This document shows positions 44,294-52,980 of a stretch of DNA of 64,000 bases, piece by piece. The stretch is from NCBI RefSeq assembly GCF_003062295.1, contig NZ_PYCN01000003.1, positions 558,001 through 622,000 of the forward strand. Reading direction: 5' to 3'. The position numbers and the translations under genes are program-made. The first letter of the stretch is position 1, and every line of letters starts with the position of its first letter. The notes beneath the pieces are model-generated. The model was not told where the DNA came from and did no database searches. It worked only from the letters and a program-made list of their open reading frames with translations. Source of the stretch: Bradyrhizobium algeriense (GTDB taxonomy: Bacteria > Pseudomonadota > Alphaproteobacteria > Rhizobiales > Xanthobacteraceae).

Positions 44294-45445
44294 TCAGGTT
44301 GGCTTGCCGTCCCAAAGCGTGAACTGACCCTTTCGAATGACGAGTTCGGTATTCATGGCGCCTTTGACCCGACGGCTTGCGACATCGAAAGTTGCCGGAC
44401 CGAAAACAACCGTGGAGACGTCACGGACTTTCGTGAACGCGTCCCGGACGGCTCGCCGATCGGTACCGCCAATCCTCACTACCGCCGCAGCCACATTCAT
44501 CGCATCATAAGAATAGGCGTTGAAGGCGTCAGGCTCCTGCCCATTGTACTTTGCCTTGAAGCCCGAGACGAACTTCTGCACCTCGGGGCGCGGATCGTTA
44601 GGAAAATACCGGGTGCCGAGATGAACATCCTCGACGGCCTCCCCGCCAAGCTCCAGGAATTTTGGCGAATAGACGGAGCTCGCAGCGCAGATCTTCTGCT
44701 TCAGGCCGGCCTGTCGCGCCTGCCGGGCAATCAAGGCGCCATCGGAATAGTACGAGATCAGAATGAGGCCGTCCGGATTGGCGTCGCGGGCGCGCACGAG
44801 CGTGGAACGGAAATCACGCTCGTCCGGGATATATCCCTCGCTGATGACTACTTCGGCGCCAAACTCCTTGGCGGCGCTTGCGAAATGATCGCGGCTGGTG
44901 CGCCCCCAATCGGTGTTGAGATGCAGGATGGCGAGCTTCTTGAGGCCAAGATGGGTCACGGCATAGCGCGCCAGCAGCGGCTGCTCGTCCGCCTGGCTGA
45001 CGGAGGTGCTCCACATGAAGTCGCCACCTTTTGTAAAATCCGGATGCGAGTTGGTGAAGCCGAACTGCACCAGGCCTGCCCGCTGATAGATCGGCGATGC
45101 AGCCATCGACGCCGGACTCGAAAAATCGCCGAGTTCCATGACGATCTTCGGATCCGAGACGAATTTCTGGGCGATCGCCACCGATTGGCGTGGGTCGCTC
45201 TGGCTGTCTTCAAAGGTATAGGCAAGCTTGCGCCCGTTGATCCCGCCTGCTGCGTGGATTTCATCCAGCGCCAGGTCGAAACCCTGCTTCCATTGCGCGC
45301 CATACTGCGCGTTAGGCCCCGTCAACGGGCCGCTGACACCGAGCATGACGGGTTCGGAAGATTGCGCGAAAGCGGTGCGCGAGATTGCCGTTACGATGGC
45401 GGCAAGAGAGCCTTTGACCAGGCTACGACGGCTGATGTTTCTCAT
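44294..45445 (-). CDS. ABC importer substrate-binding protein (system 2), Tat-exported
   Basis: The 383-residue protein begins MRNISRRSLVKGSLAAIVTA, with SRRSLVKG fitting a twin-arginine signal. The mature chain has PVMLGVSGPLTGPNAQYG, LAYTFEDSQSDPRQSVAIAQ and VFGPATFDVASRRVKGAM, as in Liv-type receptors. GGAG six bases upstream supports the ATG at 45445 over earlier in-frame starts. Because it shares an operon with oxidative enzymes (two AhpD-like proteins and a luciferase-like monooxygenase), its ligand may be an unusual compound to be oxidised rather than a branched-chain amino acid. Confidence 0.92.
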   Translation of the reverse strand: MRNISRRSLVKGSLAAIVTAISRTAFAQSSEPVMLGVSGPLTGPNAQYGAQWKQGFDLALDEIHAAGGINGRKLAYTFEDSQSDPRQSVAIAQKFVSDPKIVMELGDFSSPASMAASPIYQRAGLVQFGFTNSHPDFTKGGDFMWSTSVSQADEQPLLARYAVTHLGLKKLAILHLNTDWGRTSRDHFASAAKEFGAEVVISEGYIPDERDFRSTLVRARDANPDGLILISYYSDGALIARQARQAGLKQKICAASSVYSPKFLELGGEAVEDVHLGTRYFPNDPRPEVQKFVSGFKAKYNGQEPDAFNAYSYDAMNVAAAVVRIGGTDRRAVRDAFTKVRDVSTVVFGPATFDVASRRVKGAMNTELVIRKGQFTLWDGKPT

Positions 45446-45520
45446 CTGCGACTCCATCCGTTCTGAAACTGGAAATCCATCTTGCTGGGGCAATTCTCAT
45501 GCCAGAGGATACCAATGCGA

Positions 45521-46129
45521 TCACGCATCGATGCCCTTTGTCGGCTCGCCGAGAGACAGCATCAATCTGTTCGCCCAGTTGAAGAAGGCCGCACTATTGA
45601 TCACGTCGACGATCTCGGCATCATCGAGACCGACGCTGCGCAATTCCTCGACGTGCTGCTTGCCGAATGCGATGGGTGTCGAAGCTAGTGCAACAGAAGC
45701 CCTGACAACAGCGTTCCAGCGTGCGCCGAGATCGGCGCCCACGCCCTCGTCGAGCAGACGCTGGACATCGTCGCGGCGCTTGGAATGGACCGTGGCGAAG
45801 CGCGCGTGCACGGACGCGCAGTAGATGCATCCATTGTAGCGGGACGTCGCCGCGGCCGCGAGTTCGCGCTCGGCCCGCGGCAAGCCGTCTGCGGTGTTGT
45901 AGAAAATATCCTTGTCGGTCTTGGTCCTGGCTTCGAGAACCTCGGGATCACGCACCAGCAGGCGAAAGTAATCAGACTTCGCGCGGGATCGATCAACCAG
46001 GCCAGCCCAATGCCGCTCCGTCAAGTCTGCCTCGGGAAACGGATCCAGCCAGGGCAGCCAGCCCAATTCGTCCTGGGTAAACACGACCGGTTCATCCTTG
46101 TTGGCATGAACGACGATTGAATCACTCAT
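45521..46129 (-). CDS. AhpD/CMD-family peroxidase-related protein (CxxC)
   Basis: The 202-residue alkylhydroperoxidase-type protein has the helix with the redox pair in YNGCIYCASVHARFA, the usual CxxC-x3-H. It resembles the peroxidase-related group that occurs with a partner CMD protein and a luciferase-like monooxygenase (I recall these as TIGR04030, TIGR04029 and TIGR04027). Fourteen bp separate it from the next AhpD-like gene upstream. It may protect against or process peroxides formed by the flavin enzyme. Confidence 0.8.
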   Translation of the reverse strand: MSDSIVVHANKDEPVVFTQDELGWLPWLDPFPEADLTERHWAGLVDRSRAKSDYFRLLVRDPEVLEARTKTDKDIFYNTADGLPRAERELAAAATSRYNGCIYCASVHARFATVHSKRRDDVQRLLDEGVGADLGARWNAVVRASVALASTPIAFGKQHVEELRSVGLDDAEIVDVINSAAFFNWANRLMLSLGEPTKGIDA

Positions 46130-46143
46130 GATTTTTTAGCTCC

Positions 46144-46782
46144 TTAACTGGCTTGGGCCGCAGCATCTGCATGGTGTCCGAGTGACGCGCCAAGCGTCCG
46201 CAGACCGGCGACGGCCCGAACCTGAAACGACAGGAACGCGACCAGTTGAGACAACGTTACGATAGCGGTCGTTGACCAGCCGGCATCCAGCAGTGCCTGC
46301 ATGGCAGCTGGAGCAGCGTCGCGCGGACGGAATATCAGCAGATGAGCATGTTCAAGTGCGGCGGCAAGTCTCGCGCCAAGGACGCGCTGACCGTCTCCGG
46401 CAGTTCGATAGATCAAGCCCGCCTTGTCCTCGACCGAAAGTGGCCCGGCCGGAAAGGCGCCATACGGTCCTTGCGTTCTGGCTCGCTCGATTTCAGCCTT
46501 GAGCGCATCGACCCAGTCCAATCGGTCTGCGGCCTTGGCAAGCCTGGCAAAATAGAAGCCGGCTGCGGCCGGCTCATCATGAACGCCGGCGACGAATGCC
46601 GCGACCGCATACCGTTCCGCGGCCGCGACGTCAGCAAAATCGACCGGTTCAAACAAGGCGATATAGCTCTTCTGAGCGTTTTCCCGCGCCTGCAAGCGTC
46701 GGGCGCGGATGCCGTCCAGGCTGGATCCCGGTTCGATACCGGCGAGAATATCGATGATATCACTTGTCTCTGTACCCATCAT
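46144..46782 (-). CDS. CMD-domain protein, AhpD-like without CxxC
   Basis: The 212-residue protein is all-helical by composition and lines up with CMD-domain proteins found next to AhpD and luciferase-like genes. A CxxC pair is absent, so it is unlikely to be a peroxidase on its own and may partner the next protein. AAGG precedes the ATG at 46782. Family call by context and layout; no catalytic residue is evident. Confidence 0.65.
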   Translation of the reverse strand: MMGTETSDIIDILAGIEPGSSLDGIRARRLQARENAQKSYIALFEPVDFADVAAAERYAVAAFVAGVHDEPAAAGFYFARLAKAADRLDWVDALKAEIERARTQGPYGAFPAGPLSVEDKAGLIYRTAGDGQRVLGARLAAALEHAHLLIFRPRDAAPAAMQALLDAGWSTTAIVTLSQLVAFLSFQVRAVAGLRTLGASLGHHADAAAQAS

Positions 46783-46818
46783 TCGGCCTTTTTGAGTTCG
46801 ATGATTTTCGCATCCCAA

Positions 46819-47856
46819 CTAGTCCACCAGCGCGGCATCGGCCGCGGTGGTTTTTGTCCAACCCAATGCAGGAGCAACCTTTTCCGCGATCAGCTCGATC
46901 GACCGCAGAATGAATGGATGCGGAGGATCGATCGAATGCGCCTGAAAAACAAGATCGGTCACCCGCTCAAGCGTGCTATCGGCGCGCAGCGAGGTGATGA
47001 CGTCGTCAGATGTCCCTACATGAACGTCGAACGCCGTGATCATGTCGGCCAATGCGTCCCCCGGCGACGCGTGACCGCCGGCGACGAAGTGATCGCGTTG
47101 ACGCCGTAGTCCGATATCGGCCAGCCGCAGCGCTTCCTGACGATCGTCGGCGGCAAAAACGCTGCGCGACGCCATGATCCGGGGCTCGCATCCGCGCGGC
47201 AATGCGTCGAGATAGGCGTCGATAATGGGATGTTGAATCTCGGCCAGCGACGCGCGCGGAGCTTCCCTCGACCGCGGCTGCGTCCTTGACAGCAGCAGAC
47301 CGTCGCCCGCTCTGCCTGCTCTGGTCCCGCCGCCAACTGAAAAGGTCGCTTGCCAGATCCGGCCGCATAATTGCGGTCTCGGCGGATAGAGCGCATCGCC
47401 GCCGACGAGTGGCAAACCTGCCAGGGCGTTGCGAACCATATCGAGATTGCGCGCGAAAATGTCCGCACGCTCCGCGCTATCAAGTCCAAAGGCGGCAAAG
47501 GCCGATGGGTTGCCGCCGGTCCCGACACCGAGTTCAAAGCGGCCACTCGACAACAGGTCGAGCACCGCGGCGTCCTCCGCCACCCTCACGGGGTTTTCCA
47601 GCGGTAGCGTGACGATGCCGGTCCCGAGGCGAATGCGGGACGTTTGCGCAGCGACGAAACCGAGAAAAGCGAAAGGAGCCGGAAGCCCACCCTCAGCCTC
47701 ATGGAAATGGTGCTGCGCGATCCATGCGGAATCAAGACCTGCTGCTTCCGCGTGCCTGATCTGCTCTGCCGCCAGACGATATCGCTCGGCCGGGGTCGCC
47801 TCATCGAGCAGCCGCGTGAAAAAGCCCAATCTTTTCAGATTTGCGAAACGCTTCAT
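46819..47856 (-). CDS. Luciferase-like flavin monooxygenase
   Basis: The 345-residue protein has the TIM-barrel luciferase-like layout: GFFTRLLDEATP, AEAAGLDSAWIAQHHFHE, RIRLGTGIVTLPLENPVRVAEDA, and LLSSGRFELGVGTGG. Such enzymes use reduced FMN from a separate reductase to oxygenate a small molecule. The ATG at 47856 is preferred over a TTG at 47865. It is the first gene of an operon with two AhpD-like proteins and an ABC importer, which suggests uptake and oxidation of the same compound. Confidence 0.88.
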   Translation of the reverse strand: MKRFANLKRLGFFTRLLDEATPAERYRLAAEQIRHAEAAGLDSAWIAQHHFHEAEGGLPAPFAFLGFVAAQTSRIRLGTGIVTLPLENPVRVAEDAAVLDLLSSGRFELGVGTGGNPSAFAAFGLDSAERADIFARNLDMVRNALAGLPLVGGDALYPPRPQLCGRIWQATFSVGGGTRAGRAGDGLLLSRTQPRSREAPRASLAEIQHPIIDAYLDALPRGCEPRIMASRSVFAADDRQEALRLADIGLRRQRDHFVAGGHASPGDALADMITAFDVHVGTSDDVITSLRADSTLERVTDLVFQAHSIDPPHPFILRSIELIAEKVAPALGWTKTTAADAALVD

Positions 47857-48065
47857 GAGAGACAACCTACCAAGCCGGCGCGGAGATCATAGGACGGTCA
47901 TATCAGAGCAGGTATACCGTGGTCCGAGACAACCTGCAGAATCGTGGCTCTGACGCTTTCTACAAGGTATCAAAGGGAATGTTCTCTCATTGCATGCTCC
48001 GTTTAAGAAACAGCTTTCCAGGCAGACGCCCTGCAACACGAACGGTGTCGCGCGCGCCAGGCCTC

Positions 48066-49181
48066 TCATTGGTTTACGACACGGCCGTACGGCGCATCAT
48101 CCATGCTTGCCCTGCTCGTTGGCGAGGCCGGTCTAAGAAACTGCCGCAATTGCGCTTCGTGGTCGGCGCACGACAATCCCTGAGCCGCCAACCATCCGTC
48201 GTCGAACAAGGTGCTGCGATAGCGATCCCCGGAATCGCACAATATCGTCACCAGCGATCCCTTCTCGCCGACTGCGGCCATCTCCTTCAAGATCGCAAAT
48301 GCCGCCCAAAGGTTGGTGCCCGTCGACCCACCGCAGCGCCGCCCGAGAAACTCTGACATGACGCGGGCAGCGGCGATGCTCGCGGCATCCGGCACCGCAA
48401 TCGTCCGGTCAATCAGTTCTGGAACGAAGGAAGCCTCGACTTGAGGGCGGCCTATGCCCTCAATCACCGACCGCCGGTTTGGCCAGATCCGGATCCGCGG
48501 ATCGGCCATATGCCGGTGGTAGACGGACTCGAGAGGATCAGCGAGGCAAAGCATCGTCGACAATCCGCGGTGGCGAACATAACGCCCGATCGTCGCCGAG
48601 GTACCGCCGGTGCCGGCGCCACAAACGAGCCATGTCGGAACCCGATGCTCTTCTGCAGCCATCTGTGAGAAAATCGAGTCCGCGATATTGTCGCTACGCC
48701 AATCGACCGCGCGCTCCGCGAAGGTGAATTGATCGAGATAGCAGCCCCCGGCTTCATCAGCGATACGCCGGGCGGTTGCATAGATCGATGCGGGATCGTC
48801 CACGAGATGGATCTCGCCGCCGTTCGACACAATCTCCGCCTGCTTCTCCAGCGTCGTCGTTTGTGGCATCACCGCGACAAATCGCAGACCTAACAGCCGC
48901 GCGAAATACGCTTCAGAGACTGCGGTCGAACCGCTCGACGCCTCAACAAGCGTCGAGTCCGGTCCGATACGACCATTACACAAGGCATAAAGGAACAGCG
49001 AGCGCGCGAGACGGTGCTTGAGGCTTCCGGTCAAATGCGTCGTTTCGTCTTTCAAATAGAGCGTCAGCCCGGGCAAGGCCGGCAGATCGATCCTGAGCAA
49101 ATGGGTTTCGGCGGAACGCATACGCTCCATTTCGATCCGGCCGATCGAGGCATTCACCCATTTGCGACAAGGCCGCGTCAT
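48066..49181 (-). CDS. Cds1-like L-cysteine desulfhydrase (PLP)
   Basis: The 371-residue PLP enzyme has [20 protein letters not shown] with the cofactor lysine, [20 protein letters not shown], and the phosphate loop [17 protein letters not shown]. These match the Cds1 group of cysteine synthase-like enzymes, which break L-cysteine into sulfide, ammonia and pyruvate. GAGG precedes the ATG at 49181. It is divergent from a DecR-like regulator with a shared operator, so cysteine detoxification or use as a sulfur source is likely. A synthase activity cannot be excluded. Confidence 0.83.
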   Translation of the reverse strand: MTRPCRKWVNASIGRIEMERMRSAETHLLRIDLPALPGLTLYLKDETTHLTGSLKHRLARSLFLYALCNGRIGPDSTLVEASSGSTAVSEAYFARLLGLRFVAVMPQTTTLEKQAEIVSNGGEIHLVDDPASIYATARRIADEAGGCYLDQFTFAERAVDWRSDNIADSIFSQMAAEEHRVPTWLVCGAGTGGTSATIGRYVRHRGLSTMLCLADPLESVYHRHMADPRIRIWPNRRSVIEGIGRPQVEASFVPELIDRTIAVPDAASIAAARVMSEFLGRRCGGSTGTNLWAAFAILKEMAAVGEKGSLVTILCDSGDRYRSTLFDDGWLAAQGLSCADHEAQLRQFLRPASPTSRASMDDAPYGRVVNQ

Positions 49182-49315
49182 CAAGCACCTCTAGCGACCG
49201 TCATTCCCCTTGGCCGACCTGATGAACCATAGGGAGGAAGACCCGCAGTTTGCTTGCTTCTTGCCGCAAGTTTGGGCGCGATGACGGATATTCATGCTCG
49301 CGATAGCCAAAAGCC

Positions 49316-49330
49316 GGCAATAATATTGCC
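49316..49330. promoter_or_regulatory. 15-bp perfect palindrome, probable Lrp/DecR operator
   Basis: GGCAATAATATTGCC is a perfect dyad centred 58-bp upstream of the Lrp-type GTG start at 49388 and about 135 bp upstream of the divergent desulfhydrase. Lrp-family sites often have this kind of AT-rich core with GCA/TGC arms. Confidence 0.6.
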
Positions 49331-49387
49331 CCTAGCATCGTCAACGGTAAGAAAAATCACTCATGTTCATCTGAATTGGAGATCAAC

Positions 49388-49903
49388 GTGCTCGACGAGT
49401 TTGACCGCAAAATCCTGGCGACGCTTCAGGTGGACAGCAGCCTTTCTGTACAGGAGGTTGCTGACCGGGTCGGACTAAGTTCGACGCCGTGCTGGCGGCG
49501 CATCCAGAAGCTGGAAAGCCTGGGCTATATCCGCGGCCGCGTAGCGTTGCTCAATGCCGACAAGCTGAACGTCGGCGTCAGCGTTTTCATCGCGGTCAAG
49601 ACCAACCAGCACAATGCCGAATGGGCGCAACGATTCAGGAAGATCGTGACCAGTTTTCCGGAAGTCGTGGATTTCTTTCGGTTGAGCGGAGACGTCGACT
49701 ATCTGATCCGCGCCGTGGTGCCCGATATCCGCGCCTACGACGAACTTTACCAGCGACTGATCGCAAAGATTGATATCTACGACGTGTCGTCGATGTTTGC
49801 GATGGAACAGATCAAGTCGACGACGGAGCTTCCGCTCGTCTATGCATCGCCCCCCGGCGGACGCGGAACTTCCCAGACGGCACGCCATGTAGCCGCACAT
49901 TGA
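49388..49903 (+). CDS. Lrp/AsnC-family regulator, DecR-like
   Basis: The 171-residue protein has the AsnC-type helix-turn-helix (LDEFDRKILATLQVDSSLSV, SSTPCWRRIQKLESLGYI) and a RAM domain (FFRLSGDVDYLIRAVVPDIR). The pattern TPCW and the ending FAMEQIKSTTELPLVY are close to E. coli DecR (YbaO), which senses cysteine. GGAG six bases before the GTG supports this start. It is divergent from the desulfhydrase and most likely activates it in response to cysteine. Confidence 0.88.
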   Translation: MLDEFDRKILATLQVDSSLSVQEVADRVGLSSTPCWRRIQKLESLGYIRGRVALLNADKLNVGVSVFIAVKTNQHNAEWAQRFRKIVTSFPEVVDFFRLSGDVDYLIRAVVPDIRAYDELYQRLIAKIDIYDVSSMFAMEQIKSTTELPLVYASPPGGRGTSQTARHVAAH

Positions 49904-49975
49904 AGGCCCGCGGCTTCAAGCGAGATTAGAGGTTTCGACAGTCTCGTTGGCGTCTGCGGCCGATGCCAGACTCCG

Positions 49976-51625
49976 TCACTGATTCCACTCTGCATCCTGC
50001 AGGAGCCGCCAGCTGATCTTGTTGCTCTCGGTGCGCGGCAGGCTGTCGACCAAGACCACCGAACGGGGCGCCTTGTAGCTCGCCATCCTGTCGCGCGACC
50101 AGGACAGGATATCTTCCGGCCGGATTGTCGACCTCGCGGCCTCGTGTACCGCCACCAATGCCTTCACGGTTTCTCCGCGATAGCTGTCAGGCGAAGAGAT
50201 CACGCAGCACTCCCTGATGGCGGGATGCTCGTACATCATCGCCTCCACCTCGGCCGGCCAGACCTTGAAGCCGCTGACGTTGATCATCCGCTTCAACCGG
50301 TCGACCGCGAAGAAATAGCCCTCGGCGTCGCGATAGCCGAGGTCGCCGGTCCGCAGAAAGCGCCTGCCGTCGAGCTGGATGAAGGTGTCGGCATCAGGCT
50401 TGTTCCAATAGCCCCGCAGCACCTGCGGCCCATGCACGATGATTTCACCCACGGCACCGTCGCCCAGCTCCTCCAGCGTATCGGGATCAATCACCCGCGC
50501 ATCGGTCTCATGCACGGCAATGCCGAAACACTGGCGCTTCGGCGCGGCAAGTGGATTGAGATGGGTAGGCGACATCGTCTCCGTCATGCCGTATCCCTCG
50601 ATGTAATCGAGGTTGAAACGGGTTTTCAGTCGCTCGGCGACCGCGGCGGGCATGGTTGCGCCGCCGCCGGTCAGAACCTTCAGCCGCGCGAAACTGCCGT
50701 CACGGAACCCCGCACTGGCCAGAACGTCGACGATCATCGTCGGCGCGGCGTTCCAGAACGTCACGCCGTGCGCCTCGAACAGATCCGGGATCAGATCCTT
50801 GTCCCATCGGGCCATCAGTACGAGCGTAGCGCCCGCGACGATGGCGGCATTCATCGATCCCTGCATTCCCGCGACGTGGAACAACGGCATGAATCCGGTC
50901 ATGACATCGTCGTGGCCGAGCCTGTACCAGCGCGCCTGAAGTACCGCGGTGAACAACGCACTGCGATGGGTGTGCATGCAGGCCTTCGGTTTGCCTGTGG
51001 TGCCGGATGTGTACGGCATGATCACAAGATCGTCCGGCGCTGCGGTCATTGGCGTCGGTGATTGCGCCTGCGCGATCGCCTCCTGCCAGCGGAACCATCC
51101 CGGTAAACGCCGCGGTTCGTTCGATTGCGTCACGCAGGCTGGCAAGGCGTAGGGTGTGTCCGTGGGCACCTCGTCGCGATAGTTTGCGACCACGGCATGC
51201 GAGAGCACCGTTCCCAGCAGCGGTGCGAATATTTCGCACAACTCGGTGCCGACAATCGCCACCGTCGCCCCGCTGTCGGCGACGAGAAAGGCGATTTCCT
51301 CGGTCTTGTTCATCGGATTGACCGGCACGATCACCGCGTCCGCCCGCATCACTGCGTAATACGCAATCACATATTGCGGCGAGTTCTGCAGCGCGACCAA
51401 GACGCGATCGCCACGTTTGACGCCGCAGACATGCTGCAGAAAGCCCGCCATCGCGTCGATCCGCTGGCGCAATTCGCCATAGCTCAGCGTCGCTCCATAG
51501 AAGGCGGTCGCCGGATGACGGGGGCGCTGCTGCGCAGCGCGCGCCAGCGCATGGTAGAGCGTGCCGCCAGGCATCGGCAGCTGCCAAGGTTCGCCAACCG
51601 GCCAGAGTGGAGACACGCTGTTCAT
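49976..51625 (-). CDS. AMP-forming acyl-CoA ligase
   Basis: The 549-residue ANL enzyme has VIMPYTSGTTGKPKACMHTH, EGYGMTETMSPTHLNPL, RTGDLGYRDAEGYFFAVDR, MINVSGFKVWPAEVEAMM and a C-terminal lysine in RTESNKISWRLL. It activates an organic acid with CoA. It lies 32 bp after the aminotransferase in the hydantoinase operon, so it may activate the acid left after deamination. The substrate is unknown. Confidence 0.88.
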   Translation of the reverse strand: MNSVSPLWPVGEPWQLPMPGGTLYHALARAAQQRPRHPATAFYGATLSYGELRQRIDAMAGFLQHVCGVKRGDRVLVALQNSPQYVIAYYAVMRADAVIVPVNPMNKTEEIAFLVADSGATVAIVGTELCEIFAPLLGTVLSHAVVANYRDEVPTDTPYALPACVTQSNEPRRLPGWFRWQEAIAQAQSPTPMTAAPDDLVIMPYTSGTTGKPKACMHTHRSALFTAVLQARWYRLGHDDVMTGFMPLFHVAGMQGSMNAAIVAGATLVLMARWDKDLIPDLFEAHGVTFWNAAPTMIVDVLASAGFRDGSFARLKVLTGGGATMPAAVAERLKTRFNLDYIEGYGMTETMSPTHLNPLAAPKRQCFGIAVHETDARVIDPDTLEELGDGAVGEIIVHGPQVLRGYWNKPDADTFIQLDGRRFLRTGDLGYRDAEGYFFAVDRLKRMINVSGFKVWPAEVEAMMYEHPAIRECCVISSPDSYRGETVKALVAVHEAARSTIRPEDILSWSRDRMASYKAPRSVVLVDSLPRTESNKISWRLLQDAEWNQ

Positions 51626-51657
51626 TGGCTGCCCATCGACGACTTTAGCTCACCCCC

Positions 51658-52980
51658 CTATCGGCCGCGGCTCGACGCGGCATGCCGGTCGTGCTCCTCG
51701 TCGGCAATCTGCAGGCCGTGATCGAGCGCATCGAGCAGCTGATGGGATTCATCGGCGGAGATCACCAGAGGCGGCGCAAGGAACAATGAGGTCTGTTCGC
51801 CGCTGGTTCCGATGACGGCACCCGCCTCCAATGCACGCAACGCCACGCGGGAGGCGACGGGATCTTCAAGGGTATCGGCGCGCCACGTCCGCCAATCCGG
51901 TCCATGCAGCTCGATGGTCCAATGCAGGCCCTGCCCCGCCACGCGTTTTACGCTCGGATGCCGCCGGGCGATCTCGAGCAAACGCTGGGCGAACAACCCT
52001 TCGAGCTGTCGCACCCGGGAGAGGATATCTTCGCCGCTGATCACGCGGAGGTAGGCGCTGATGGCGGCCATGCTGATCGGGTGACCACGCAACGTTCCGT
52101 AGTTCTGCCAACTCTTGCCCCTGAGTTGCTCGACGATGGCTTTCGACACCACGACCGCCGCGACCGCAGCAGCGCCGCCCCCCAGCGATTTGCCGAGCGT
52201 CACGATGTCCGGACGGCTCTCGGCGCCTTGAAACGCGAACCATCGCCCCGCCCGCCCCGCGCCGGTCACCACTTCGTCGGCGACCCAGATCGATCCAGCC
52301 TCGCGGGCGCGCAGCGCCAGCTGGTCCTGGTAGTCTGCGTCGTAGTAAATGCCGCCTTGCGTATAGTCGATAATCGTTGCGGCGGTATCTGCCAGCGTGC
52401 TTGCGGCGTCGGCAAGATATTGTTTCGCCGATGGATTGTTCGGAGGCGCACCATAGATCGCGCCATCGGGCGCGGGCAGAATACGAACCGGCGCCATCGC
52501 GGCAGGGAGCTGCGAGCCACCGGCATGCACGGCTAGGCCGCCATGCCATTGCGGTTGCACGGTCATGCTGCGGGACAGACCGACCAGGCCATGATAGGCG
52601 CGCTCGCGGGTGGCCAGCGCCGTGCGCTGCGTCAGTGCCTGACAGAGCGAGAGCGCCATATCGTTCGCCTCGCTTCCGCTGATGCAGAAGCGGACGGCAC
52701 CGACCCAGTCCTCTTCACCCTCGAACGCTACCCGGATCAGGTCGTCGGCAGCTTGCTCGCGCCCGATCCAGGTCCAGCCTTCGTTCACGACGGGCGTCTC
52801 CGCAGCACGACGGATCGCTTCCACCATCGCCGGATGGCGATGACCGAGCCCGCCGCCGGTATTGCTTCCGTCGATCAGGCGCCGGCCATCCTCGAGATGG
52901 AAATAGACACCCTCGCCCCCGACGACGGTAAGCGGTGCGCTGTCACCCGCGTTCAGGCCGGTCCGCAAAAGTTTGCTCAT
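51658..52980 (-). CDS. Class III aminotransferase
   Basis: The 440-residue PLP enzyme has VRFCISGSEANDMAL, SIWVADEVVTGAGRAG and the PLP lysine in IVTLGKSLGGG. It moves an amino group at an omega or beta position, as in beta-alanine or taurine transaminases and glutamate-1-semialdehyde aminomutase. Its ATG overlaps the stop of hydantoinase B (ATGA). Position suggests it removes the amino group from the amino acid freed by the hydantoinase. Confidence 0.9.
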   Translation of the reverse strand: MSKLLRTGLNAGDSAPLTVVGGEGVYFHLEDGRRLIDGSNTGGGLGHRHPAMVEAIRRAAETPVVNEGWTWIGREQAADDLIRVAFEGEEDWVGAVRFCISGSEANDMALSLCQALTQRTALATRERAYHGLVGLSRSMTVQPQWHGGLAVHAGGSQLPAAMAPVRILPAPDGAIYGAPPNNPSAKQYLADAASTLADTAATIIDYTQGGIYYDADYQDQLALRAREAGSIWVADEVVTGAGRAGRWFAFQGAESRPDIVTLGKSLGGGAAAVAAVVVSKAIVEQLRGKSWQNYGTLRGHPISMAAISAYLRVISGEDILSRVRQLEGLFAQRLLEIARRHPSVKRVAGQGLHWTIELHGPDWRTWRADTLEDPVASRVALRALEAGAVIGTSGEQTSLFLAPPLVISADESHQLLDALDHGLQIADEEHDRHAASSRGR

